Of a stretch of 54,207 nucleotides of DNA, positions 7,580-15,043 are shown one piece after another. Each line of letters opens with the position of its first letter. Within the stretch, counting starts at the first letter, position 1. Location of the stretch: contig JAUXVN010000075.1 of NCBI GenBank assembly GCA_030684555.1, forward strand, positions 1-54,207, read 5' to 3'. The DNA is from Ignavibacteria bacterium (GTDB lineage Bacteria > Bacteroidota > Ignavibacteria > Ignavibacteriales > Ignavibacteriaceae). Both the position numbers and the translations under genes were made by a program. The notes under the pieces were generated by a model. It was not told the DNA's origin. It made no database searches and worked only from the letters and a program-made list of their open reading frames with translations.

Positions 7580-8014
7580 TTAAAAGTCCCTACCCAAAAG
7601 GGGTTTTGATGGAGTAAGTTGAATTATTGTGTTAGCAATAATTTTGTTGAGTCTAAAATCTTTTATCTCATCAAAGTAATCATGATCATTTAATGTTAAA
7701 ATATATTGAAACTTAGTGTTATTAGCTATCAGTTCATCAATAAATGAAACGAAAGCAAAGAAATGAGTTTTATGTAAGTTTTCAAAGATACCGTCGTGAA
7801 TATTGAACCTGGGAGCGTTATAATTTTGATCGATGGAGTTAAATAAAACCGAAAGATCGTAAATGAGTGACCGGACTTTGAAATATTCAGAGTCACGGAA
7901 ATATCTAAAAAGTGCATCAAACGGTCGTAGACTATCAATATTATTTGAGAATACATCCCCAATTTTTTTTAATAGGCTATTATCCTCTTGTTTGGTAAAA
8001 GATTTTGTCGGCAT
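7580..8014 (-). pseudogene. C-terminal fragment of DUF2326 (ABC-3C type) protein
   Basis: 144 codons. The segment PRFNIHDGIFENLHKTHFFA followed by FQYILTLNDHD and ending PSKPLLGRDF matches the C-terminal end of DUF2326 proteins, coiled-coil ABC-ATPase-like components of ABC-three-component defence systems that are usually 500-600 aa. An in-frame stop lies just upstream of the ATG and no Walker A region or coiled coil is present, so this is a remnant. It sits between hsdM and the hsdR stub, all on the minus strand. Identification is from memory of the family motifs; an HsdM-linked accessory protein is a less likely reading. Confidence 0.55.
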
Positions 8015-8127
8015 AAATTATATTTAGAAAACTGATAAGGATCTAAATTATTAAAGACAAATTATCTATAGAAATTTAGGCAATAAAGTATAAGTAAAAA
8101 AATAAATTAGAAATAATGGATAAATGG

Positions 8128-8352
8128 TCAGTTCGTGAATAGCACGAAGTAATCGCAAAATGTCAGCTTTTCAACAAAAAGCCCGAACCATAATGATTCG
8201 GGCTTAAAGAGTTTTCCGCGAACAATTATTTTCCCGTTGGTAAAAGAGACTTCTTCACGAACTTGCAGATTAACATCCCACCCGGCTTGCATTAAAGCAG
8301 GCGTAATAAATTTGGTGCAGACATCCCGTTCGGATAGGAGTTTTTTATTCAT
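8128..8352 (-). pseudogene. hsdR: hsdR 5' stub, fused to repeat
   Basis: Codons 1-47 (LSERDVCTKFITPALMQAGW, then REEVSFTNGKIIVRGK) match the extreme N-terminus of EcoEI-class HsdR, the translocase/nuclease subunit that is normally 800-1000 aa. From codon 48 the frame runs through the 58-bp repeat at 8156-8213 and then random sequence to a stop at 74. The nuclease and helicase domains are absent, so the product cannot restrict DNA. The break falls exactly at the repeat boundary, pointing to recombination there. Confidence 0.85.
8156..8213 (-). repeat. 58-bp repeat with terminator hairpin, left copy
   Basis: Identical to 13206-13263 at 56 of 58 positions, same orientation. It contains hairpin arms 8179-8187 and 8197-8205 (AAGCCCGAA / TTCGGGCTT). 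On the minus strand a T run follows, so it is a Rho-independent terminator in that direction. It abuts the hsdR stub. Confidence 0.85.
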
Positions 8353-8618
8353 ATGTCTCAGAGACTAAGTGGAATAAATCAGTACGGGAAATATTATGTA
8401 AGTAAATTCAACCCACCTTACAATTTAGTATAAAAATACGACGAAATAAACCCGCAATTTCTGTATCAAAGAAGACCCTTAGCTATTGTTGAAATATTTC
8501 AATAATAACGAGTGTATAATAAAGAAATAATTAAAAAAGAAAAAATGAAAGATGTGTGGAATGAAGGCAAAATAGTGACGAGAGACGAGTGAAAAGTTAA
8601 AAATAGAGAAAAGGATTG
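8353..8618. other. gene-free interval
   Basis: No coding sequence is seen. The interval is AT-rich with an imperfect palindrome around 8484-8503 (TTGTTGAAATATTTCAATAA). It separates the hsdR stub from another gene scrap. Confidence 0.5.
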
Positions 8619-8810
8619 TTATTTTGACATGAATGATTTTATAACTGTGTTTGCGATTTCTGTATTTGATTTTGTGTTTGTAACAGCAGGGATTTGTTTG
8701 TCTTGGTATTCTTGAAGTTTTCTTTCGATGTAGTTTTCGATATCGCCGAAATAAATCTTGTCGCGGTTGAGTCCGTTGGTTCTACAATTAGATTGTAACT
8801 GCTGATTTCC
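8619..8810 (-). pseudogene. C-terminal fragment of unidentified protein
   Basis: An open frame of 63 codons without a start, preceded by two tandem TAG stops, reads like real protein: RDKIYFGDIENYIERKLQEY and ending VIKSFMSK. Codons end often in C (AAC, ATC, TAC), unlike the neighbouring genes. The parent family is not recognised. It is another truncated gene in the island. Confidence 0.4.
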
Positions 8811-8822
8811 CTACTATAACTC

Positions 8823-8928
8823 TGTCCAATGCTTATGAAAAACAAGAAATAATGGACAAGCTGCTTGGATAAATTAAGAAATTAGTTATATTTGTCCAAT
8901 AAACATCAATACTCATGAGCAATGGACA
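8823..8928. promoter_or_regulatory. two inverted-repeat operators for abiEi
   Basis: TGTCCAAT at 8823-8830 with AATGGACA at 8851-8858, and TGTCCAAT at 8893-8900 with AATGGACA at 8921-8928. Both copies have exactly 20 nt between the arms and the copies are 70 nt apart. The second right arm covers the AbiEi start codon. Known AbiEi proteins repress their own promoter by binding paired inverted repeats, so these are the likely operators. Confidence 0.65.
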
Positions 8929-9938
8929 AAGAAAAGGTTTTTATGGGACCAAGAGAAAAAGAAGTAATAAAAAGGGCAATAAAGAATCTTGAGGAAGAAA
9001 CCCATACCAGAGTTACGGCGGAAATATTTGAAAAAGATGTTGATGTCTTCATAAAGATTGATGAACATAATTTAGTATTTAATGCAGAAGTCAGGCTCTT
9101 TTTAAATAAAGCAAGGTTAGGGTTAGTCCTCAATCAAAAGAGAACCCATAGAGGAATACCTTTATTAATTACGGAGCATGTGAATCCGGAATTGATGATC
9201 CATTTGGTAAATAATGGAGTAAATTTCATAGATGCTGCAGGGAATGCATATATTAATGAACCACCTTTATTTATAAAGATTAAAGGTAATAAGCGAGAGG
9301 AAAATAAAAAGACAAAAAATATAGAAAGACCTTTTTATACCGCAGCCTTACAAACAATATTTACTATTTTATGTAATCCGGGAATAGAAACAAAACCCGT
9401 GCGCGAAATAGCAGAGTTAGCGGGAGTTGCTCATGGCACTGCCCACATCACGCTAAAAGAATTGGAACGGCAGGGCTACTTAATACTAAATAATCAGACC
9501 AGATTAATTAACAAAAAAGATTTATTAGAAAGATGGGTAGTCCTATACCCGGAAAAATTAAAACCAAAATATATTTTAGGAAAATACAAAGCAGAAAACG
9601 AACAAATTAATAATATAGATATATTAAATTTTGATGCGCTCTGGGGAGGAGAAGCGGCAGCGGCCAAATTAACAAATTATCTGCAGCCATTTATCTACAC
9701 CATATATATAGGTGACCGGCAGGGAGAATTTATTTTGAAAAACCGTTTAAAAAAACATCCGCAGGGAAATCTGGAATTGATAAAAAAATTCTGGAAATTT
9801 CAGAACAATGATTACAAGGGAATAACCCCGCCTATTTTAGTTTATGCTGATCTTTTATCGACCGGTGACCCACGTAATATAGAAACAGCACAAATAATTT
9901 ACGAGAAAGACATTGCTAGATATATCGAAAAAGATTGA
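8922..9938 (+). CDS. abiEi: AbiEi-family antitoxin / transcriptional regulator
   Basis: 338 residues. The middle contains a winged-helix segment (PVREIAELAGVAHGTAHITL, KELERQGYL, about residues 160-190), and the C-terminus shows NYLQPFIYTIYIGDRQGE and PPILVYADLLSTGDPRNIET, typical of AbiEi family proteins of type IV toxin-antitoxin systems. AbiEi represses the abiE promoter and counteracts AbiEii. Two operator-like repeats overlap its promoter and start codon. Only a remnant of the toxin gene follows, so the antitoxin appears orphaned. An alternative ATG at 8943 would skip the overlap with the operator. Confidence 0.82.
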   Translation: MDKEKVFMGPREKEVIKRAIKNLEEETHTRVTAEIFEKDVDVFIKIDEHNLVFNAEVRLFLNKARLGLVLNQKRTHRGIPLLITEHVNPELMIHLVNNGVNFIDAAGNAYINEPPLFIKIKGNKREENKKTKNIERPFYTAALQTIFTILCNPGIETKPVREIAELAGVAHGTAHITLKELERQGYLILNNQTRLINKKDLLERWVVLYPEKLKPKYILGKYKAENEQINNIDILNFDALWGGEAAAAKLTNYLQPFIYTIYIGDRQGEFILKNRLKKHPQGNLELIKKFWKFQNNDYKGITPPILVYADLLSTGDPRNIETAQIIYEKDIARYIEKD

Positions 9939-10041
9939 CGGATTAAATCTTGAAATACTGAAAACGGTTAAGGAAATAGCTGACAAGCTAAATATCGAAT
10001 TTTATCTTTCCGACGTTCGGGCTCCTCGTACCTTAAAATAG
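9913..10041 (+). pseudogene. abiEii: abiEii 5' remnant
   Basis: Overlapping the abiEi 3' end in another frame, about 33 codons read DGLNLEILKTVKEIADKLNI and EFYL, matching the start of AbiEii-like nucleotidyltransferase toxins. Similarity stops near 10008, before the GATARD-type catalytic motif that should come next, and a stop follows at 10039-10041. The toxin is lost. Confidence 0.6.
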
Positions 10042-10090
10042 CAAATGTAGCTTGGGTCTTTACAATCGGATAAAGCTCATTCCAATCCAT
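9968..10090 (-). pseudogene. possible minus-strand gene fragment
   Basis: A 40-codon frame starting MDWNELYPIVKTQATFAI and continuing YEEPERRKDKI looks protein-like on the strand opposite the abiEii remnant. It seems to end where AbiEii similarity begins, as if two broken genes were joined head-on near 10008. The family is not identified and the length is short, so this could be chance. Confidence 0.25.
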
Positions 10091-10681
10091 AAGCAGATCT
10101 CCAATTGTTAATGAAATTATAAACAATGATTCGCGGGGGTTGGTTTGATTGTTTTGGTAGGGTAGTAGCGGGATAATTAACGAAGAAAAGAAGTTAACTT
10201 CTCCTCCTTATTCTTATACCCATAAAACAAAAAAGCCCAGCGGAGGTGGCTGGACTTTGGGAAAGATTCACTATGGGGGTAAGCATAATGAATCGTGGTA
10301 TAAAATTAAAAACCTGATCGTAAAATGTCAAGATTTTTTTCTTAATGGGGGAAATAAAAAACCGCCCCAGTGTGTGGCTAAGGCGGCTATGATGTCACTA
10401 TTTATTTGGAGGTAAATAAATGATGGACTTGACTATAAAAAATAGTAATGGTAAGTTGACGGCGATTATATAAAATTAATTTCTATAATATTCTTCCAAG
10501 CGGTAGTGTTCAAAGTGGAATGGTGCAATGGAATAATAAAAATAATCTTTAGGATACGGTCTTCACATTTCTGCAGTAAATGCGGGGTAAAGAGTGTAGG
10601 GGTAAAATATTACTTAGCCGAGAGCTTGTCTTTTTGTAACGATACGACAAACATACCAACTAAACCCTTAGGAGCTATCCA
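10042..10681. other. long intergenic region with two minus-strand terminators
   Basis: No gene is seen. On the minus strand the hairpin 10232-10258 (AAAGTCCAGC / GCTGGGCTTT) is followed by a T run, and the hairpin 10362-10386 (CCGCC / GGCGG with an inner 3-bp stem) is followed by TTTTTTATTT. Both are shaped as Rho-independent terminators reading left, yet no minus-strand gene lies to their right before 13.2 kb, so a small RNA is possible. A Shine-Dalgarno AGGAG lies at about 10669, before the next gene. Confidence 0.5.
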
Positions 10682-12826
10682 ATGAAACAGCAGAAACCGG
10701 CACGAAAAAACTGGGTGCGTACTTTTGTTTTAGCTGTTGGCATTTACACCTCAGCACTACAAGCACAAGTAATCTCGGGGAGGGTAATAGACGGAATAGA
10801 CGGAACAGGAGTAGCAGGAGTGAACGTGAAAATAGTTACGACAAACCCCTGGACCAATTACTCAGTAACAAGCGGACCAAACGGAGAATTCTCATTCATA
10901 ACTGATGTTAAGGACGAAAATAATAATTCTACAAATACAACAATAGACGCAGACGTAACAAGCATATCATCAAAACCATACTTCACAATACAAAACAGAA
11001 ACGAACAAGACGCAAACATCACAATATACGATATACGAGGACAAAAAGTACGAAGCATAAACATGCCAATAACAAACGGAATAAACAACACACAATGGGA
11101 TGCAAAAAACGACAACGGACAAAAAGTAGGCACAGGAATATACATATCATTAATACAAATAGGAAAAACAAACATACCAAAAAAATTCATGATAATAAAC
11201 GGAGAAACAGAAGGACAACCAAGAAATAATATTACAACAAAAACAAACAATACAACATTCAACAAAACAACAGAAATCATAGATGTAAGACTAAAATTAA
11301 CAGATCCACAAGGAATATATGAAAACAGCATAGACGACTTCACATGCGAAGGAGACACCACATACAATATAATTGCTCGACCAAAAAAAGACATAGAAAA
11401 CCAATTCCCAGCAAAAGGACAACTAATAAAAACATTCAGCAACATAACAGAATACATACTAGGAGTAGACATAAACCAACACCTACCATCAAACAAACCA
11501 ACATACCCAATACAAATAAACACAACAACACTACCAACAAACATAAAAGAAAACGTCACACAAGCAATGAACACAATAGACAGCCTAACAGAAAAAGACT
11601 TCACAACAGAAGGAAACGGAAACATAGAACTATTCGTTGTAAACAACGACACAACAAAACCATTAATGACACAAAACATATACGGAGAATGGACAGAAAA
11701 CGATACAACAGGACACCCAACAAAAGGAAAAATATACATCAACACAAGTCATGATTTAAATTCTACAGAATTGATTGCATACATTACAAAAACATTACAA
11801 AAACTCATACTAAACACAAACAAAAACTCATACAACAAAAAACATAATCTATACCCAAAAGGCACACAAAAAATAAGCAAAGACGAAAAAGAATTATTAA
11901 ACTTCCAATTTAACAGAAGAGAAACAACACAATACAACAACAGCGAAACAACACCAACTGAAAATATAAATATAATAGGAACAATAACAATACCAGACAC
12001 ACTAACAAGAACACTAAGAGCAGTAAGAAACGCAATAATACACCTAAACGAAGAAACAGACACAACAGACGCAAGCGGAAAATACATATTCACAAATGTT
12101 ACTAAAGGAACAAAAAACTTAACAATAGACAGCACAATGACTGATGGAAAAAGCGATTTCCACCAATACGAAGAAGAAGGAATAAACACAAACAACGACC
12201 AAGAAATAAACAAAACAATGTTCCCAAAAATAAACCTGATATACAACTTCGTAGAAATAAACACAATATTAGATTTATGGAAATACAACAGCTTTGCAAA
12301 CGAATATCCTGACCGAATATATTACAAACCAAATTATTCTATGCAAATAAATATTGACCCGACGAACGCGCCAGCGGGTTGGATAGAACAAACGACAAAC
12401 GCAATAAACGACTGGAACAACCAAGCAAAAACAGAACTATTCAAAATAAACGGAACAGAAGAAGGAAAAACCACGGTAACAGTACACTACGAAGGAAACG
12501 GAGGACCAAACATAACAAATAATCTCGGAACAACAAAATTACGCACATGGAGTGGAATAACACCAACAAGATTCGAAATATACCTAAACACAGGACAACA
12601 AATGACAACAATGGAAGCATACAGAACAATGGCACACGAACTACTAAGAACAATATACGGTGCAAGTCTAGGACAATACTACATGTCATACCGACCAGAA
12701 CACATAGGATCCCTCGGAAGAGGACCACCATACACAATATCATACGACGAAGCAACACTAGCATACATAACAAAAAACATACCGGCGGGGATAAGGATAA
12801 ATAATTACAAGGATAAAGTATGGTAG
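10682..12826 (+). CDS. exported protein with T-poor codons and degenerate peptidase motif
   Basis: 714 residues. A signal peptide ends near ALQA-Q (residue 29). Then come a carboxypeptidase-regulatory-like segment (ISGRVIDGIDGTGVAGVNVK), a FlgD-like segment near 100-165 (TIYDIRGQKVRSIN, GTGIYISLIQ), a second regulatory-like segment near 430-480, and a C-terminal region like a matrixin-type metallopeptidase. There MAHELLRTIYG stands where HExxH is expected: His652-Glu653 are kept but the second His is Arg656. Composition is striking: codons end almost always in A or C (ATA, ACA, CTA, CCA, AAC); bases 11521-11580 contain 34 A, 16 C, 5 G, 5 T. Short stretches of normal codons interrupt this. AGGAG lies before the ATG. 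Function unknown; probably surface or secreted. Confidence 0.8.
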   Translation: MKQQKPARKNWVRTFVLAVGIYTSALQAQVISGRVIDGIDGTGVAGVNVKIVTTNPWTNYSVTSGPNGEFSFITDVKDENNNSTNTTIDADVTSISSKPYFTIQNRNEQDANITIYDIRGQKVRSINMPITNGINNTQWDAKNDNGQKVGTGIYISLIQIGKTNIPKKFMIINGETEGQPRNNITTKTNNTTFNKTTEIIDVRLKLTDPQGIYENSIDDFTCEGDTTYNIIARPKKDIENQFPAKGQLIKTFSNITEYILGVDINQHLPSNKPTYPIQINTTTLPTNIKENVTQAMNTIDSLTEKDFTTEGNGNIELFVVNNDTTKPLMTQNIYGEWTENDTTGHPTKGKIYINTSHDLNSTELIAYITKTLQKLILNTNKNSYNKKHNLYPKGTQKISKDEKELLNFQFNRRETTQYNNSETTPTENINIIGTITIPDTLTRTLRAVRNAIIHLNEETDTTDASGKYIFTNVTKGTKNLTIDSTMTDGKSDFHQYEEEGINTNNDQEINKTMFPKINLIYNFVEINTILDLWKYNSFANEYPDRIYYKPNYSMQINIDPTNAPAGWIEQTTNAINDWNNQAKTELFKINGTEEGKTTVTVHYEGNGGPNITNNLGTTKLRTWSGITPTRFEIYLNTGQQMTTMEAYRTMAHELLRTIYGASLGQYYMSYRPEHIGSLGRGPPYTISYDEATLAYITKNIPAGIRINNYKDKVW

Positions 12827-12983
12827 AAGAGATGGATGGGAGCGCTTTTCTGTTAATCAAAAAAATATGCTTAGTTTTGGAATAAAATATTTCAAATGAA
12901 AATAGTAAAACTGAATCCGAAGAAATCACTTAATAAAGCATTCTTAAAACAGAGACCGTTAAGAAGCGAGATTTTAAGGATTT

Positions 12984-13190
12984 GGATTGAAAATGAATTT
13001 GTTTGGTTCGAAAGTATTTTAATCGGTTTGGAAAATATTTAAATTGGATTGGAATTCAATTCAATCGGTTAGAAAATAAGTTCAATCGGTTTGGAAATGA
13101 ATTTGTTTGGTTTCAAAATAAATTTTTTGGTTTGGAAATAATTTAAAACGGTTTCGATAGTGAGTTGTTTGGTTTCATTATGAATTATTT
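12984..13190. repeat. degenerate 21-bp tandem repeat, about 10 units
   Basis: Ten successive units of 20-21 bp each begin GG(T/A)T(T/C) and share a GGTTTGGAAATNAATTT-like core, for example at 13089 and 13130. Stops occur in all frames over the array, so it is not coding. The period equals two helical turns, giving phased A/T tracts that could bend DNA. It lies between the T-poor gene and the tRNA terminator. Confidence 0.75.
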
Positions 13191-13205
13191 ACTCTGTGTT
13201 CCAAT

Positions 13206-13263
13206 CAAAATGTCAGCGTTTCAACAAAAAGCCCGAACCATAATGATTCGGGCTTAAATAGTT
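13206..13263 (-). terminator. 58-bp repeat, right copy; tRNA-Arg terminator
   Basis: Second copy of the repeat at 8156-8213 (two mismatches). Its hairpin and T run lie about 65 nt downstream of the tRNA-Arg 3' end on the minus strand, the right place and direction to end that transcript. Confidence 0.75.
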
Positions 13264-13320
13264 TACTGATTATTTATCGAAATTTCAGAAGTCGAAGGTT
13301 TGAATCGTCGACTTGTCGTG

Positions 13321-13395
13321 TACCCCCGAGAGGATTCGAACCTCCGACCAATAGTTTAGGAAACTACTGCTCTATCCATACTGAGCTACGGGGGC
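13321..13395 (-). tRNA. tRNA-Arg (CCT anticodon)
   Basis: The minus strand folds into a full cloverleaf: acceptor GCCCCCG / CGGGGGT with a G-T first pair, D arm GCTC...GAGC, anticodon loop TTCCTAA (anticodon CCT, Arg AGG), T loop TTCGAAT, discriminator A at 13321. CCA is not encoded. The 3' end faces the defence island, the usual geometry for a tRNA integration site, although no duplicated tRNA end is seen in the window. Confidence 0.95.
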
Positions 13396-13468
13396 ATGAA
13401 TATTTACTAATTGAAAAATAAAGAATAGTCGACTTAAAGTCATCACTCTTGGTAGGATGTAGAAATAT

Positions 13469-13813
13469 TTATTTCTCTATCAGAGATATAGTTTCAACTT
13501 TTTCTTTAGTCATTAATCCGTCTGTTTTTGATTCGTGGAATAGCTGCTTAATAACGGTAACAAATTTTTCAATTTTTTCAACTGAATCAACTATCTCAAT
13601 TATTATCGGAAGGTCTTCTGATAATCTTAAAATTTTAGAAGTGTGGATTAAACTTGCTTTTCCAAATCCCATAATTCCTTTATATGCGGTTGCTCCGGCG
13701 ATTCCGTTTTTACGTGCTTCAACAATAATTCTTTCATACAAAGGAACTGAATTATGAATATCTGATTCCCCCAAAAAAATTCTTAGTAAAACACCTTGAT
13801 ATGTTGTTTCCAT
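13469..13813 (-). CDS. DUF190 family PII-like protein
   Basis: 114 residues with the DUF190 signature: LLRIFLGESDIHNSVPLYE, then ARKNGIAGATAYKGIMGFG and LPIIIEIVDSVEKIE. DUF190 proteins have a PII-like ferredoxin fold and are very often encoded next to Fluc/CrcB, as here (7-nt gap). They may bind a nucleotide or modulate the channel; this is family-level inference. Confidence 0.92.
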   Translation of the reverse strand: METTYQGVLLRIFLGESDIHNSVPLYERIIVEARKNGIAGATAYKGIMGFGKASLIHTSKILRLSEDLPIIIEIVDSVEKIEKFVTVIKQLFHESKTDGLMTKEKVETISLIEK

Positions 13814-13820
13814 TTTTACC

Positions 13821-14207
13821 TCAAATTTTGAATAGCCAATAGGCTATTGTTATTCCAATAAGACTAAACAAAACATTCAAAAAAATATTTGTAAGGGCAA
13901 GTAAAAACTGTGCGGAATTAAATAGTGCTAAGGTTTCGTAACTGAAAGTTGAAAAAGTTGTAAATCCACCGCAGAAACCGATTGTCAATAAAAGTTTAAC
14001 CGGTTGTGATATTAATTGTCGCTCATCAAAATAAAAGATAACTACACCGAGTAGGAAACTTCCTAAAATATTTACAACAAGAGTTCCATACGGAAAGAAA
14101 GGATTAAAATATTTTTGAACTACATCGGACAACCAATATCGAAAGACTCCTCCGAAAGCTGCTCCAATAAAAACAAACAAATAATTGTATAGTGAACCGA
14201 CTGCCAT
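13821..14207 (-). CDS. crcB: Fluoride channel Fluc/CrcB
   Basis: 128 residues, four predicted transmembrane helices. The signature GFCGGFTTFSTFSYE and the upstream NILGSFLLG, with its pore Asn, are those of dimeric Fluc channels that export fluoride from the cytoplasm. The start overlaps the preceding gene's stop by one base. No fluoride riboswitch is recognisable directly upstream, which fits its internal position in the operon. Confidence 0.95.
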   Translation of the reverse strand: MAVGSLYNYLFVFIGAAFGGVFRYWLSDVVQKYFNPFFPYGTLVVNILGSFLLGVVIFYFDERQLISQPVKLLLTIGFCGGFTTFSTFSYETLALFNSAQFLLALTNIFLNVLFSLIGITIAYWLFKI

Positions 14208-14989
14208 CAGATACTTTGAATATACTCTAACTTAAATGCTCTATCTGCAGAGCCGGGGCTCCATTTTTTATTACTAAGTAAATCTCTAAGATCAACTCCG
14301 AGTGTAAAACCTTCAGCCATTGCCCAACGAACACCAACATTCAAATAGCCGTCACCTTTACCAAAATTGCGGCTTTTATTATCATTGAATGCGAAATCAT
14401 ATTCCATTAAAAATGAGACTCTTTTACCGATAGTTTTTTCAACTCCAATCATCAGGTTGGCAAAGTTATCACCATCTTTATGTTCAAGAGAATAATTCAA
14501 AACTCCATGCAAACTTAGATAACCGAGAAAACTGAAATTTTTAGAAGCGGCTGCAAAAAAACCGGGAGATTTTAAATCGTACCTGCTTGAAGAATCAAAA
14601 TATTCTCCTTTACCCTGGGAATCAAATCCAAGTGTAAATGTTGGATAGGAGATTGATTCATCAAACATTCTGAATCTAAAATTTACTGCAGGCAGCTTAT
14701 ACCATTTAGGCATTCCGGTTCCGATTAAATTACTTCCGCCATAAGAAATTCCGAAACTGATATTCTCAAAAGTCCCGACTTCAATTTTGCTGATGAGCAC
14801 TCCGGCAGCCATTAAATCGGATGTAACAGAAACATTTCCTTTTTGAAGAATTCCTGCCGTTGGTAAATCAATCAGATTTCGGTATTCAAATTTTGCTCCT
14901 TCACCTGCAGAACCTTGTCCGTAAATGAAAGATGTTATAAGTAATGTAAATAATGCGGAAAGTAATTTAATTTTCATTTGACTTTTCAT
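14207..14989 (-). CDS. putative outer-membrane beta-barrel protein
   Basis: 260 residues with a signal peptide ending near SFIYGQ-G. The rest alternates short hydrophobic strands with turns (FEYRNLIDLPTAGILQKGNV, SFGISYGGSNLIG, RVSFLMEYDFAFND), the pattern of an outer-membrane barrel; the start resembles YjbH-like barrel proteins. It heads the transcript with crcB and DUF190. Role unknown; association with fluoride export may be only positional. Confidence 0.6.
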   Translation of the reverse strand: MKSQMKIKLLSALFTLLITSFIYGQGSAGEGAKFEYRNLIDLPTAGILQKGNVSVTSDLMAAGVLISKIEVGTFENISFGISYGGSNLIGTGMPKWYKLPAVNFRFRMFDESISYPTFTLGFDSQGKGEYFDSSSRYDLKSPGFFAAASKNFSFLGYLSLHGVLNYSLEHKDGDNFANLMIGVEKTIGKRVSFLMEYDFAFNDNKSRNFGKGDGYLNVGVRWAMAEGFTLGVDLRDLLSNKKWSPGSADRAFKLEYIQSI

Positions 14990-15043
14990 GGTTGTTTAAG
15001 AATAAACCATTAGAATAATTTATGCAAATATAAACAATTGAAT

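Noticed and set aside
10858-11745. 295-codon minus-strand frame opposite the T-poor gene
   Set aside because: A by-product of the T-poor top strand, which leaves few stops on the complement; the plus-strand protein has a signal peptide and domains.
10682-12826. Diversity-generating retroelement target, because of the high A content
   Set aside because: No reverse transcriptase or template repeat is seen in the window, and the A/C bias extends over the whole gene rather than a short variable region.
12984-13190. CRISPR array
   Set aside because: Repeats are contiguous 20-21 bp degenerate units without unique spacers and no cas genes are present.
14990-15043. Fluoride riboswitch upstream of the crcB operon
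   Set aside because: The gap is only 54 bp and lacks the conserved crcB-motif sequence I would expect.
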